Positions 1 to 7,402 of a stretch of DNA of 64,000 nucleotides are shown here, piece by piece; position 1 is the first letter of the stretch; each line of letters starts with the position of its first letter. This DNA is from Sphingobium sp. CAP-1. Lineage in GTDB: Bacteria; Pseudomonadota; Alphaproteobacteria; Sphingomonadales; Sphingomonadaceae. Location: contig NZ_CP046252.1 in the NCBI RefSeq assembly GCF_009720145.1, positions 2,491,001 through 2,555,000 of the forward strand, in the 5' to 3' direction. The notes below the pieces were generated by a model. That model saw only the letters and a list, made by a program, of their open reading frames with translations. It was not told where the DNA came from and did no database searches. The position numbers and the translations under genes were made by a program.

Positions 1-474
1 GACAAGTGGAAGGGGCAAAGCGCGGTGCTGGTCGGCGCGGGTGGCGCGGCACGGGCGATATTGTTCGCGCTCACCAGCCTGGGCGTGCCCGACATCACGA
101 TCATGGCGCGCGATCCGGCCAAGGGGCAGGCGCTGCTCGACCGGGCCGGGGTGTCGGGCCGGGCGATCGCCCTCACCGATGCGCTGCCCGCCGCCGACCT
201 GCTGGTCAACGCCACCTCGCTCGGCATGGTCGGCCAGCCGGCGCTGGAGCTGGACCTTAAGCCGCTGGCGGCCGGGGCGACTGTCTATGACATCGTCTAT
301 ACGCCGCTGGAGACGGGATTGCTGAAGGCGGCGAAGGCGCGCGGCCTCCGGACTCTGGACGGTCTGGAAATGCTGATCGGGCAGGCGGCGCTGGCGTTCG
401 ACATTTTCTTTGACGCGACTGCGCCGCGCGAACTGGACGAAGAATTGCGCGCGTTGCTGCTCGCCGCCGATTGA
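1..474 (+). CDS. aroE: Shikimate dehydrogenase, 5'-truncated by window edge
   Basis: C-terminal part of shikimate dehydrogenase, which reduces 3-dehydroshikimate to shikimate with NADPH in the aromatic amino acid pathway. The frame is open from base 1, so the catalytic N-terminal domain lies outside the window. What is visible is the Rossmann domain, with VLVGAGGAARAI as the dinucleotide loop, then NATSLGM and the typical C-terminal DGLEMLIGQAALAF helix. The stop codon overlaps the coaE start (TGATG), which suggests translational coupling. The aroE-coaE-dnaQ order is the one found beside the Caulobacter origin. Confidence 0.93.
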   Translation, partial: DKWKGQSAVLVGAGGAARAILFALTSLGVPDITIMARDPAKGQALLDRAGVSGRAIALTDALPAADLLVNATSLGMVGQPALELDLKPLAAGATVYDIVYTPLETGLLKAAKARGLRTLDGLEMLIGQAALAFDIFFDATAPRELDEELRALLLAAD

Positions 475-1067
475 TGAAGGTCTACGGCCTCACCGGATCG
501 ATCGGCATGGGCAAGTCGGCGGTGGCGGCGATGTTGCGGCGCGAAGGCGTGCCTTTGTTCGATGCCGACGCGCAGGTGCATCATTTGCAAGGGCCGGGCG
601 GCGCGTTGCTCCCCGCGATCGAGGCGCGCTTTCCCGGCACGACCGGGCCGAAAGGGGTCGACCGGGCGAAGCTGGGCGCGGCGGTGTTCGGCCATCCGGG
701 CGAGCGCAAGGCGCTGGAGGCGATCGTCCATCCGGCGGTGCGGGACGCGCGCAAGGCGTTCCTGCGGCGGAATCGCGCGCGCGGATTCGTGATCCTGGAC
801 ATTCCGCTGCTGTTCGAGACGCGGGGGCAGAAAGCGCTGGACGGCGTGATCGTCGTTACCGCCCCGGCGTGGAAGCAGCGCAAACGAGTCCTGGCGCGGC
901 CGGGGATGAGCGCGGCAAAATTCCGCCAGATTGTCCATCTGCAAACACCCGATGCTGAAAAACGGCGGCGGGCAGACTATATCATCCATACGGGAACGAC
1001 ATTTGCCGCAACCCGCGCACAGGTCAGGCGTCTGGTCGCTTGCCTTGCGCGCAAGACAGGCAGATAA
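474..1067 (+). CDS. coaE: Dephospho-CoA kinase
   Basis: Last step of coenzyme A synthesis: ATP-dependent phosphorylation of the ribose 3' hydroxyl of dephospho-CoA, in the cytosol. The P-loop is near the N-terminus (GLTGSIGMGKSAV, about residues 5-17), followed by the substrate region FDADAQVHHL and the lid-side LDIPLLFE motif. About 197 residues, normal for the family. The ATG at 474 overlaps the aroE stop by one base; a TTG one codon earlier is possible but less likely. Part of the aroE-coaE-dnaQ cluster. Confidence 0.95.
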   Translation: MKVYGLTGSIGMGKSAVAAMLRREGVPLFDADAQVHHLQGPGGALLPAIEARFPGTTGPKGVDRAKLGAAVFGHPGERKALEAIVHPAVRDARKAFLRRNRARGFVILDIPLLFETRGQKALDGVIVVTAPAWKQRKRVLARPGMSAAKFRQIVHLQTPDAEKRRRADYIIHTGTTFAATRAQVRRLVACLARKTGR

Positions 1068-1099
1068 GGGTTTGCCCACAGAGTCGAATGAAGAGGGCG

Positions 1100-1792
1100 A
1101 TGCGCGAGATCATTTTCGATACCGAAACGACGGGATTTGATCCTGCATCCGGCGACCGACTGGTCGAAATCGGCTGCATCGAACTCATCAACCGGGTGCC
1201 AAGCGGGCGCACCTTCCACGCTTATTACCATCCTGAACGCGACATGCCCGCCGCCGCCTTTGCGGTGCATGGCCTGTCGACCGAATTTCTGCGCGACAAG
1301 CCGTTGTTCGCGAAGGGCGCGGCGGACCTGCTGGAGTTTCTGGAGGACAGCCCGCTGGTCGCGCATAATGCGCGCTTCGACTTCGGATTCCTCAATCACG
1401 AACTGAAGCTGTGCGGCCATGGCGAAGTGTCGATGGACCGGATGATCGACACGGTGGCGATCGCCCGCACCCTGCATCCCGGCGCCAAGCACAGCCTGGA
1501 CGCGCTTTGCACCCGTTATGGCATCGACCGCAGCCATCGCGTCAAGCATGGCGCCCTGCTCGACGCCGAATTGCTGGCGCAACTCTATATCGAACTGACC
1601 GGCGGCCGACAGATCGGCCTGGGTCTGGCACAGGAGGAAACAGAAGAGATCGTCAGGGTGGAACTGTCGGAAACCTCCGTGGTTCGCCCTGTTCGTCCCG
1701 CGCGCGTCTTTGCGGCGAGCGCGGCGGAACTGGAACGGCACGCAGCGTTCGTCGCGACGCTGAAAGAGCCGCTCTGGTCGCAGGAGGCATAG
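1100..1792 (+). CDS. dnaQ: DNA polymerase III epsilon subunit (3'-5' exonuclease)
   Basis: Proofreading exonuclease of the replicative polymerase. DEDDh motifs are visible: Exo I FDTETTGFDP right at the N-terminus, Exo II VAHNARFDFGFLN, and Exo III HRVKHGALLDAELL with its histidine and aspartate. About 230 residues, as expected. I chose ATG 1100 (MREIIFDTETTG), which puts Exo I where family members have it. ATG 1088 (MKRAMRE) is the alternative, and the longest open frame begins further upstream without support. The purine run at 1091-1096 could serve as ribosome binding site. Confidence 0.94.
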   Translation: MREIIFDTETTGFDPASGDRLVEIGCIELINRVPSGRTFHAYYHPERDMPAAAFAVHGLSTEFLRDKPLFAKGAADLLEFLEDSPLVAHNARFDFGFLNHELKLCGHGEVSMDRMIDTVAIARTLHPGAKHSLDALCTRYGIDRSHRVKHGALLDAELLAQLYIELTGGRQIGLGLAQEETEEIVRVELSETSVVRPVRPARVFAASAAELERHAAFVATLKEPLWSQEA

Positions 1793-1866
1793 ACCGTAAC
1801 GGCCTATGCCCTCCACGCCCACCGGGCCGCCTTCCTGGCGACCCGGCAAGAATAAGGAGAAGGCAT

Positions 1867-2469
1867 ATGGATATTCGTGTTTCCGGGCATCAGGTCGAAA
1901 CGGGCGACGCGCTCAAGCAGCATGTTTACGACCGTTTGGAGGCGATGGCCGAGAAATATTTCTCTCGCACGATTTCCGCCCAGGTGACCTTTCGCAAGGC
2001 ACCGCACGGCGCCTTTCATTGCGATATCGTGTGCCATGTCATGACCGGCCTGATCCTGAAGGGCGCGGGGGAATCGCAGGAGGCGCATCCCGCCTTCGAA
2101 CTGGCGGCCACCAAGATCGAGCGGCAACTGGTCCGCTATATGCGCCGGCTGAAGGACCGGCATCTCCAGGCGAGCGCGGCCGAAGCGCAGCGCGTCAACA
2201 GCTACAGCGTCGATGATATTGATGGCGCGGGTTACACCATCTTTGCCAGCGTCACCGACGAAGAGGAAGAACCGGCGGATGCCCCGCTGATCGTCGCGGA
2301 AACCCGCGTCGACATTCCCGAAGCCAGCGTGTCCGACGCGGTGATGATGCTGGATCTGCGCAACACCAATGCGTTGCTGTTCCTCAACGCGGGCACGTCC
2401 GCCTATAATATGGTCTATCGCCGGCATGACGGGACGATCGGCTGGGTCGAGCCGCGCGCGCTGGCCTGA
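1867..2469 (+). CDS. hpf: Long-form ribosome hibernation promoting factor
   Basis: Binds the 30S decoding region when growth slows. The long form pairs 70S ribosomes into 100S dimers through its C-terminal domain. Residues 1 to about 105 match the RaiA/YfiA fold (MDIRVSGHQVETGDALKQHV start, ATKIERQLVRYMRRLKDR helix), followed by an acidic linker (DEEEE) and a C-terminal dimerisation domain with VSDAVMMLDL and NALLFLNAGT. 200 residues, the usual long-form size. AAGGAGA at 1854-1860 lies 6 nt before ATG 1867 and fixes the start. It is followed by ptsN, as rpoN-hpf-ptsN neighbours often are in proteobacteria. Confidence 0.93.
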   Translation: MDIRVSGHQVETGDALKQHVYDRLEAMAEKYFSRTISAQVTFRKAPHGAFHCDIVCHVMTGLILKGAGESQEAHPAFELAATKIERQLVRYMRRLKDRHLQASAAEAQRVNSYSVDDIDGAGYTIFASVTDEEEEPADAPLIVAETRVDIPEASVSDAVMMLDLRNTNALLFLNAGTSAYNMVYRRHDGTIGWVEPRALA

Positions 2470-2592
2470 GCCTCCTGACGCCCGGCCCCTTGCCTTGACC
2501 TGCTGACGCAGGGGGCTTATGGGGCCGGGCTTTCATTGTCCGAAGATCGCGCGAGGACACGGACCGCGCGGCTCGGCCGTTTCGGATAGACC

Positions 2593-3060
2593 ATGGTTCA
2601 TTTCAACGACATCGTTGCGCCCGAAGCGCTCGCGACGGGGCTGGCGGCGAACGGCAAGAAGGCGCTGTTCCAGAAAATCGCCGCGCTGGCCGCCTGCGCC
2701 TATGGACTGGAGGCCGATGAGGTGGGCGACGCGCTGTTCGAGCGCGAACGGCTGGGATCGACCGGCTTTGGCGGCGGCGTCGCCATTCCCCATGCGAAAA
2801 TTCCGGGTCTGGACAAGATGTGCGGCGTCGTCGTGCTGCTCGATCCGGCGGTGCCGTTCGATGCGGTCGACGAAGCGCCGGTCGATGTCGTCTTTGCCCT
2901 GCTGTCGCCGGTCGACAGCGGCGCCGAGCATCTCAAGACGCTGGCGCGCGTGTCCCGTTATCTGCGCGACGAAAACACCGTGGCGCGGCTGCGCGGCGCC
3001 CAGTCGACCGGGGCGCTGCACGCGTTGCTGGCTGGCGGCGAGGCGCGTGACGCAGCCTGA
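2593..3060 (+). CDS. ptsN: PTS IIA-like nitrogen regulatory protein
   Basis: EIIA-Ntr component of the nitrogen phosphotransferase system, a phosphorelay that regulates potassium, nitrogen and cell-envelope functions rather than transporting sugar. The phosphoacceptor is seen as His67 in GGGVAIPHAK, and the rest follows the family (LLDPAVPFDAVDEAPVDVVFALLSP, then HLKTLARVSRYLRD). 155 residues, full length. Its 3' end overlaps the GTG start of the downstream thioesterase by 14 nt. It lies after hpf, a conserved pairing. Confidence 0.93.
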   Translation: MVHFNDIVAPEALATGLAANGKKALFQKIAALAACAYGLEADEVGDALFERERLGSTGFGGGVAIPHAKIPGLDKMCGVVVLLDPAVPFDAVDEAPVDVVFALLSPVDSGAEHLKTLARVSRYLRDENTVARLRGAQSTGALHALLAGGEARDAA

Positions 3061-3523
3061 CGCGCCCATTTCCGACGTGCCGAGCGGCGAAGCGGCGCAT
3101 TTCCGTGCGCTGGAACAGCTTTACGGGTCCGCGCCGATCAACCGGCTGTTTCGGTCGGAACTGACCATCCCGGAAGCCGGGCGATCGGTGATCGATTTCG
3201 ATGTCGATGAAAGCCAGTTTCATGCCGCCGGCGCGGTGCATGGCACCGTCTATTTCAAGATGCTGGACGATGCGGCCTTCTACGCCGCCAACAGCCTGGT
3301 GAGCGACCGTTTCCTGCTGACCACGGCCTTCAACCTGCTGTTCACCCGGCCGATCGGACCGGGGCGGATTCGCGCCGAGGGCCGCTGGATCAGCGGCAAG
3401 CGCCGGGTGTTCGTCGCCGAAGCCAGCCTGATCGATTCGGACGGTGAAGAGGTTGGACGCGGCACCGGCACCTTCATGCGGTCGCAATTTCCGCTGTCGT
3501 CGCTGCCCGGATATGCCGGCTGA
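3047..3523 (+). CDS. PaaI/hotdog-fold thioesterase
   Basis: Predicted acyl-CoA thioesterase of the hotdog fold, about 158 residues. The diagnostic stretch AAGAVHGTVYFKMLDDAAF resembles the PaaI family HGG...D active-site helix, here with HGT in place of HGG. The C-terminal strands (RIRAEGRWISGKRRVFVAEA, TGTFMRSQF) fit as well. The frame is open far upstream, but the GTG at 3047 inside the ptsN end is the first sensible start. It overlaps the next gene by 11 nt, so ptsN, this gene and DUF1491 look co-transcribed. Substrate unknown. Confidence 0.82.
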   Translation: MTQPDAPISDVPSGEAAHFRALEQLYGSAPINRLFRSELTIPEAGRSVIDFDVDESQFHAAGAVHGTVYFKMLDDAAFYAANSLVSDRFLLTTAFNLLFTRPIGPGRIRAEGRWISGKRRVFVAEASLIDSDGEEVGRGTGTFMRSQFPLSSLPGYAG

Positions 3524-3854
3524 TCCGCGCCTGACCAGCGCCATGCTGGTGGGGGCGTTGCGGCGGCGGGTGACGGCGGCGGGCGGCTTTGCCACCATCC
3601 TGGTCAAGGGCGATGAAATCAGCGGCGTAATATTGGTCCAGACGCTTGAAAAGGGGCTGGAATCCGGTCTTTTTGAGCGGGTGCCGAACCTTGACGGCGG
3701 TTATGCGTTGATGCGCTGTGGACCCGCCCCGACGGAGGGTTTGGAGGCGATGGCACAGTATATAGCGCGCCGCCGCAGGTCGGACCCCGACCTGTGGATA
3801 ATCGAACTCGACATCCCGGAAGCGGAACGGTTCGCCGTGGAAACGATCTGCTGA
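3513..3854 (+). CDS. DUF1491 family protein
   Basis: Small protein of about 113 residues matching the DUF1491 family of Alphaproteobacteria, whose function is unknown. Recognised by RLTSAMLVGALRRRV, GGFATILVKGD, LFERVPNLDGGY and the C-terminal YIARRRRSDPDLWIIELD. No signal peptide or membrane segment. ATG 3513 overlaps the preceding thioesterase stop, pointing to coupling. A longer upstream frame is possible but would lie entirely within the thioesterase gene. A perfect DnaA-box sequence (TGTGGATAA, 3793-3801) happens to fall in the coding sequence. Confidence 0.8.
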   Translation: MPADPRLTSAMLVGALRRRVTAAGGFATILVKGDEISGVILVQTLEKGLESGLFERVPNLDGGYALMRCGPAPTEGLEAMAQYIARRRRSDPDLWIIELDIPEAERFAVETIC

Positions 3855-4033
3855 TCGTTGACACACCGTTCCGATCGGGGCATTGGCCCCCGCACGCCAA
3901 CGCGCAGGTTGCCACATTCGCCCATTGGGGGGCGGGCGCGGTAAACACGCAGACGGGGGGCGGCCGGTCGTCGCGGTGAATATGGGTTAAAGAGACGACG
4001 CCCCGGCCAAGAACCGCATGTTTTTGAGCTATA

Positions 4034-4699
4034 ATGAGCTTTCGTCTGAAAGCTGCGATTGCCGCAGCCTTTGCCTTGTCCGCCGCCGCTGCGGTGACTG
4101 CTTCCGACATGTCGATCGCTGGTGAATCGATTCCGTCGGCCACTTCGATCCCAGCCGCGCTTGCTCAAGCGCCTTCGGCCGGCACCAAGCCCGCCGTCAT
4201 TTTCGCCGCGCCGCGCGAAATCGCGCAGCCGCTGGCCTCTGTCGCCAAGGGCGACACCGTGTTTTCCACCGACTCCGAAGTTCCGGCAACCAGCCTCGCT
4301 GCTCTGGTCGACGCCCAAGGCGCGCCTGAGCAACTGGACGGCGACATGAAATGCCTGGCCGGAGCGGTCTATTTCGAATCCAAGGGTGAAAGCCTGGAGG
4401 GCCAGTTGGCCGTCGCGCGGGTCATCATCAATCGCGCCAAGTCCGGCCGCTTCGCCGACAGCTTGTGCGGCGTCGTCTATCAGCCGAGCCAGTTCAGCTT
4501 CGTGCGCGGCCACGCCATGCCGCCGATCCGGCTGGAAAGCCGCGACTGGCGCGAAGCCGTTGCCATCGCCCAGATCGCGGCCGACGATAGCTGGGACAGC
4601 CTGGCCGAAGGCGCGCTGTTCTTCCACGCTCGTCGCGTTTCGCCGGGCTGGGGCAAGGCCCGCCTGGCGTCGATCGACAACCACGTCTTTTATCGCTGA
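4034..4699 (+). CDS. SleB-type cell wall hydrolase
   Basis: Exported peptidoglycan hydrolase of the SleB/CwlJ hydrolase_2 family, about 221 residues. A signal peptide is clear (MSFRLKAAIAAAFALSAAAA), followed by a low-complexity linker to about residue 95, then the catalytic domain with KCLAGAVYFESKGESLEGQ (family glutamate), VINRA-like VIINRAKSGRF, LCGVVYQPSQFSF and the C-terminal GALFFHARRVSPGWG. It is monocistronic, with a 179-nt leader and a strong terminator at 4752-4785. TATAAT at 4030-4035 overlaps the start codon and is probably coincidental. Confidence 0.88.
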   Translation: MSFRLKAAIAAAFALSAAAAVTASDMSIAGESIPSATSIPAALAQAPSAGTKPAVIFAAPREIAQPLASVAKGDTVFSTDSEVPATSLAALVDAQGAPEQLDGDMKCLAGAVYFESKGESLEGQLAVARVIINRAKSGRFADSLCGVVYQPSQFSFVRGHAMPPIRLESRDWREAVAIAQIAADDSWDSLAEGALFFHARRVSPGWGKARLASIDNHVFYR

Positions 4700-4751
4700 A
4701 TCCGGGCGATTGCTTCTCCCGCCTTCGCGGCAGAACATGGCAGGATAATCG

Positions 4752-4785
4752 AAAGGCCGGTTCGGATCATCCGAATCGGCCTTTT
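4752..4785 (+). terminator. Rho-independent terminator after the cell wall hydrolase gene
   Basis: A long near-perfect hairpin: AAAGGCC with GTTCGGA pairs with TCCGAAT and GGCCTTT around a short loop, followed by a T-rich tail. It begins about 50 nt after the stop at 4699 and just upstream of the mmcB LexA box, so it separates the two transcripts. Confidence 0.85.
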
Positions 4786-4790
4786 CATTT

Positions 4791-4805
4791 GTTCCTGACT
4801 TGTTC
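4791..4805 (+). promoter_or_regulatory. LexA (SOS) box upstream of mmcB
   Basis: The sequence is GTTC-CTGACTT-GTTC, an exact match to the alphaproteobacterial LexA operator GTTC-N7-GTTC. It ends 12 nt before the mmcB ATG at 4818, a position where LexA would block transcription or initiation. mmcB is an SOS gene in Caulobacter, which supports a functional site. Basis: exact sequence plus known regulation; binding was not tested. Confidence 0.8.
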
Positions 4806-4817
4806 TAATATCGGGCA

Positions 4818-5312
4818 ATGACCGATCGTTCCGCCGATTCCTGCCCGCCCCTGACCGACGGCACCGCGCTGGCGGTGGCGCGGGGCACGCTGCGCCTCTT
4901 TTTCCGCCACGATATGAGCGGCATCTTGGAAGTGCCGCTGCCCAATGGCCGGCGCGCTGACATCATGGCGATCGACGGCGCCGGGCGGCTGACCATCGTG
5001 GAGATCAAGTGCAGCCGCGCGGACCTGCTGGGCGACGCCAAATGGCCCGATTATTTCGACTATTGCGACCGCTATTACTGGGCGGTGCCGGCGGGGTTCG
5101 ACCTCAGCCTGTTCGACAGCGAGGCGCTGTGGCCGACGCGCACCGGCCTGATCGTCGCGGACCAGTATGACGCCGAACTGGTCCGCCCTGCCCCGGTCGA
5201 GCCGCTGGCGGCGGCGCGGCGCAAGGCGGAAACCCTGCGCTTCGCCAGACGGGCCGCGCGGCGGTTGACGGCGCTCAGCGACCCGGACCATGCTGCGGAA
5301 CCGGGGTGGTAG
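4818..5312 (+). CDS. mmcB: MmcB family DNA repair protein
   Basis: DNA repair protein of the MmcB/DUF1052 family, about 164 residues. Family members are needed for resistance to mitomycin C in Caulobacter and have a PD-(D/E)XK nuclease-like fold. The visible core is RADIMAID followed by LTIVEIKCSRADLLGD, which gives the D...E-x-K pattern, then KWPDYFDYCDRYYWAVP and a basic C-terminal helix rich in arginine. ATG 4818 follows a LexA box by 12 nt, so damage induction is expected. It stands alone between a terminator and a convergent HTH gene. Confidence 0.88.
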   Translation: MTDRSADSCPPLTDGTALAVARGTLRLFFRHDMSGILEVPLPNGRRADIMAIDGAGRLTIVEIKCSRADLLGDAKWPDYFDYCDRYYWAVPAGFDLSLFDSEALWPTRTGLIVADQYDAELVRPAPVEPLAAARRKAETLRFARRAARRLTALSDPDHAAEPGW

Positions 5313-5372
5313 GCTGAACGGTGCGGATATGCGCTGGACGCCTCCCGCTATCGAACGCGAAACGCGGCAGGC

Positions 5373-5651
5373 CTAACTCTGTGTCGGACCAGTCGGCCGT
5401 AGTTTCAGTGCGTCAACGATCTGTCGTTCGGCCGTGCTTGCTTCAGCGATGAGCAGGCGTAATGCCTTTGCGGTATCGTCCAGAAGTCCGTCACCAAGAG
5501 GCCGCTCGCCATTGATAAAACGGCGGATGGCCCGCTCGTCTATACCAAGGCGCCGCGAGAAAGCTGTGATTCCGCCAAAAAGTTGGACGCAATGGGCAAA
5601 ATGCTCACGTCGCTCGTCGGTTGAAAGTGACGCGGAGGTCATACCTGCCAT
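5373..5651 (-). CDS. Small helix-turn-helix protein, possible XRE-like regulator
   Basis: About 92 residues. The centre reads as a helix-turn-helix: LFGGITAFSRRLGIDERAIR followed by RFINGERPLGDGLL, like Cro/XRE-type DNA-binding domains, with a C-terminal helix. It begins 4 nt after the stop of the ankyrin gene (5656) and could share its transcript. ATG 5651 (MAGMTS) or ATG 5642 could be the start; neither has a well-spaced Shine-Dalgarno. The open frame runs further up over the ankyrin gene. Base composition is lower in GC than its neighbours (34 of 60 bases at 5401-5460 against 44 of 60 at 5761-5820), suggesting later acquisition. Partner unknown. Confidence 0.6.
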   Translation of the reverse strand: MAGMTSASLSTDERREHFAHCVQLFGGITAFSRRLGIDERAIRRFINGERPLGDGLLDDTAKALRLLIAEASTAERQIVDALKLRPTGPTQS

Positions 5652-5655
5652 GCCC

Positions 5656-6270
5656 TCAAAATACCGGTCCCTGGACCGGTCCAGACGGCTTGGCCGCGCT
5701 TTTGGCGGCGTCGAGCGCTTCGACCAGGCCGGGGGTGCGGCTGTCGCGGGCGGCATAATCGCGGGCGGACATGCCGGCGATGGTGTCGCGCTTGTCGGGA
5801 TTGGCGCCCTGCGCCACCAGCAGGCGCACCAGCCCCACGTCGCGCAATTGCACCGCGCGGATCAGCGGGGTTTCGCCGCTGCCATTCACCTTGTCGACCT
5901 GCGCCTTGTAGCTGAGCAGGGTGCGCACCCCTTCCTCGAACCGGCCCTGCACCGCGTCCATCAGCGGGGTGTTGCCGTCATTGTCGGTCAGGTTGGGATT
6001 GGCGCCCTTGGCCAGCAGGAAGGTCAGCCAGGTGGCGTCGCGGCGCGCGACGATGATGTGCAGCGCATTTTCGCCGGTGGACACGTCGCGGCTGTTGATG
6101 ACGGTGGAGCCGGGCTTCTGGATCAGGTCGGTGACTTTCTGTCCGTCCTTGTCCTTTACCGCCTTCAGAAAGTTGTAATTGTCCGAAAATTGGGCCTGCG
6201 CCGGTCCGGGAACCGCCAGCGCCAGGGCGATCGATCCCAGCATCGCGGACAAAAAGCTCTTCTTCATCAT
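5656..6270 (-). CDS. Exported ankyrin-repeat protein
   Basis: About 204 residues with a signal peptide (MMKKSFLSAMLGSIALALAV, cleavage near AQAQ) and four to five ankyrin repeats. Repeat signatures are visible: GENALHIIVARRD, NDGNTPLMDAVQGRF, GSGETPLIRAVQLRD with LLVAQGANPDKRD, and a final degenerate repeat GMSARDYAARD. Predicted periplasmic scaffold or binding protein; partner unknown. ATG 6270 or ATG 6267 are equivalent starts. It is divergent from the SCO1 gene (39 nt apart), so the two promoters overlap. The longer frame to 6423 lies over the SCO1 gene and is rejected. Confidence 0.85.
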   Translation of the reverse strand: MMKKSFLSAMLGSIALALAVPGPAQAQFSDNYNFLKAVKDKDGQKVTDLIQKPGSTVINSRDVSTGENALHIIVARRDATWLTFLLAKGANPNLTDNDGNTPLMDAVQGRFEEGVRTLLSYKAQVDKVNGSGETPLIRAVQLRDVGLVRLLVAQGANPDKRDTIAGMSARDYAARDSRTPGLVEALDAAKSAAKPSGPVQGPVF

Positions 6271-6308
6271 GCGCCCCGTTCCAATTGCAAATCGCCTTCT
6301 AGCAAGGC

Positions 6309-6977
6309 ATGGCTGGCCTTGCCATGAACAAAGACGCCGCCACATCCGCCCTGCCTTTGCTGGCCCTGCCATTTCTCGCCTTGCTGACCGCCTGCAATAT
6401 GGGAGCGGGTGGCAATGCATCAAGCGGCGACAGCGAACAGGGCGAACTGATCGGCGCGCGGATCGGCGCGCCCTTCACGCTGACCAATCAGGACGGCAAG
6501 CCGACCCAATGGGACAGTTTCAAGGGGCAATATCGCCTCGTCTATTTCGGCTATACCTATTGCCCGGATGTCTGCCCGGTGGACCTGCAACGGATCATGC
6601 AGGGTTTCAGCAAGTTCGAGAAGGCAAAGCCCGCCCTCGCCGCGAAGGTCCAGCCGATGCTGATCAGCGTCGACCCGGAGCGCGACACGCCGGCGGTGCT
6701 GAAAACCTATGTCGCGGCCTTCCACCCGCGCCTGATCGGCCTGACCGGCACGAAGGCGCAGATCGCGAAGGTGGCGAAGGATTTCGTCGTCCTCTATAAT
6801 GCGGAGGGCAAGCCGGGCGCGACCGACTATATGGTGAGCCACAGCCGCACGCCCTATCTGTTCGATGGCGACGGCAAGCCGGTGGCGCTGGTGCCGGTGG
6901 ACGATCCGGGGACGCCCGACGTGGATGAGGGCGCGCCCGACAAGGTGCTGGGCTTTCTGGACAAATGGATCAAGTGA
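6309..6977 (+). CDS. SCO1/SenC family copper protein
   Basis: Thioredoxin-fold copper chaperone or redox protein of the SCO family, which helps build the CuA centre of cytochrome c oxidase. The copper ligands are visible: CPDVCP at residues 85-90 and the conserved histidine His178 in VSHSRTPYLFD. The N-terminus has a hydrophobic segment ending in a lipobox-like LLTAC, so a membrane-anchored lipoprotein facing the periplasm is likely. Start ATG 6309 or 6324. It overlaps the following YcgN gene by 13 nt. Confidence 0.92.
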   Translation: MAGLAMNKDAATSALPLLALPFLALLTACNMGAGGNASSGDSEQGELIGARIGAPFTLTNQDGKPTQWDSFKGQYRLVYFGYTYCPDVCPVDLQRIMQGFSKFEKAKPALAAKVQPMLISVDPERDTPAVLKTYVAAFHPRLIGLTGTKAQIAKVAKDFVVLYNAEGKPGATDYMVSHSRTPYLFDGDGKPVALVPVDDPGTPDVDEGAPDKVLGFLDKWIK

Positions 6978-7402
6978 CGCCTTTCTGGGAAAAACCCCTC
7001 GATCAGCTCGATCGCGCCCAGTGGGAGGCGCTGTGCGACGGCTGTGGCAAATGCTGCCTGCACAAGGCCGAGGATGAGGATACGGGGCGCATCTATCCCA
7101 CCAATGTCGCCTGCCGCCTGCTCGACCGGCACAGCGGCCAATGCACCAATTACAAGGATCGGCGCAAGTTTGTGCCCGATTGCGTGCGGCTGACCCCGGC
7201 CAAGGTGAAGCAGATTAGCTGGCTGCCCCGGACCTGCGCCTATCGGCTGAGGGAGGAAGGGCTGCCGTTGCCCGACTGGCATTATCTGATCTGTGGCGAC
7301 CGCGAGGCGGTGCATCGTGCCGGGGAATCGGTGCGTGGCTGGACCGTGGCGGAGGCGGAAGCGGGCGATTGGGAACATCATCTTGTCGACCGGGAACTTT
7401 GA
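6965..7402 (+). CDS. YcgN family cysteine cluster protein
   Basis: About 145 residues of the YcgN/UPF0260 family. Conserved cysteines are seen in LCDGCGKCCLHK near residues 24-32, then ACRLLDRHSGQCTNY, VPDCVRLTP, LPRTCAYRL and LICGD, compatible with binding an iron-sulfur cluster or zinc. Function unknown. ATG 6965 overlaps the SCO gene end. It is followed by the YgjP-like metallopeptidase with another overlap, so the three genes likely form one transcript. Confidence 0.88.
   Translation: MDQVTPFWEKPLDQLDRAQWEALCDGCGKCCLHKAEDEDTGRIYPTNVACRLLDRHSGQCTNYKDRRKFVPDCVRLTPAKVKQISWLPRTCAYRLREEGLPLPDWHYLICGDREAVHRAGESVRGWTVAEAEAGDWEHHLVDREL

Noticed and set aside
4030..4035. TATAAT overlapping the cell wall hydrolase ATG
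   Set aside because: A -10 element there could not start a transcript that includes the start codon. Treated as chance.
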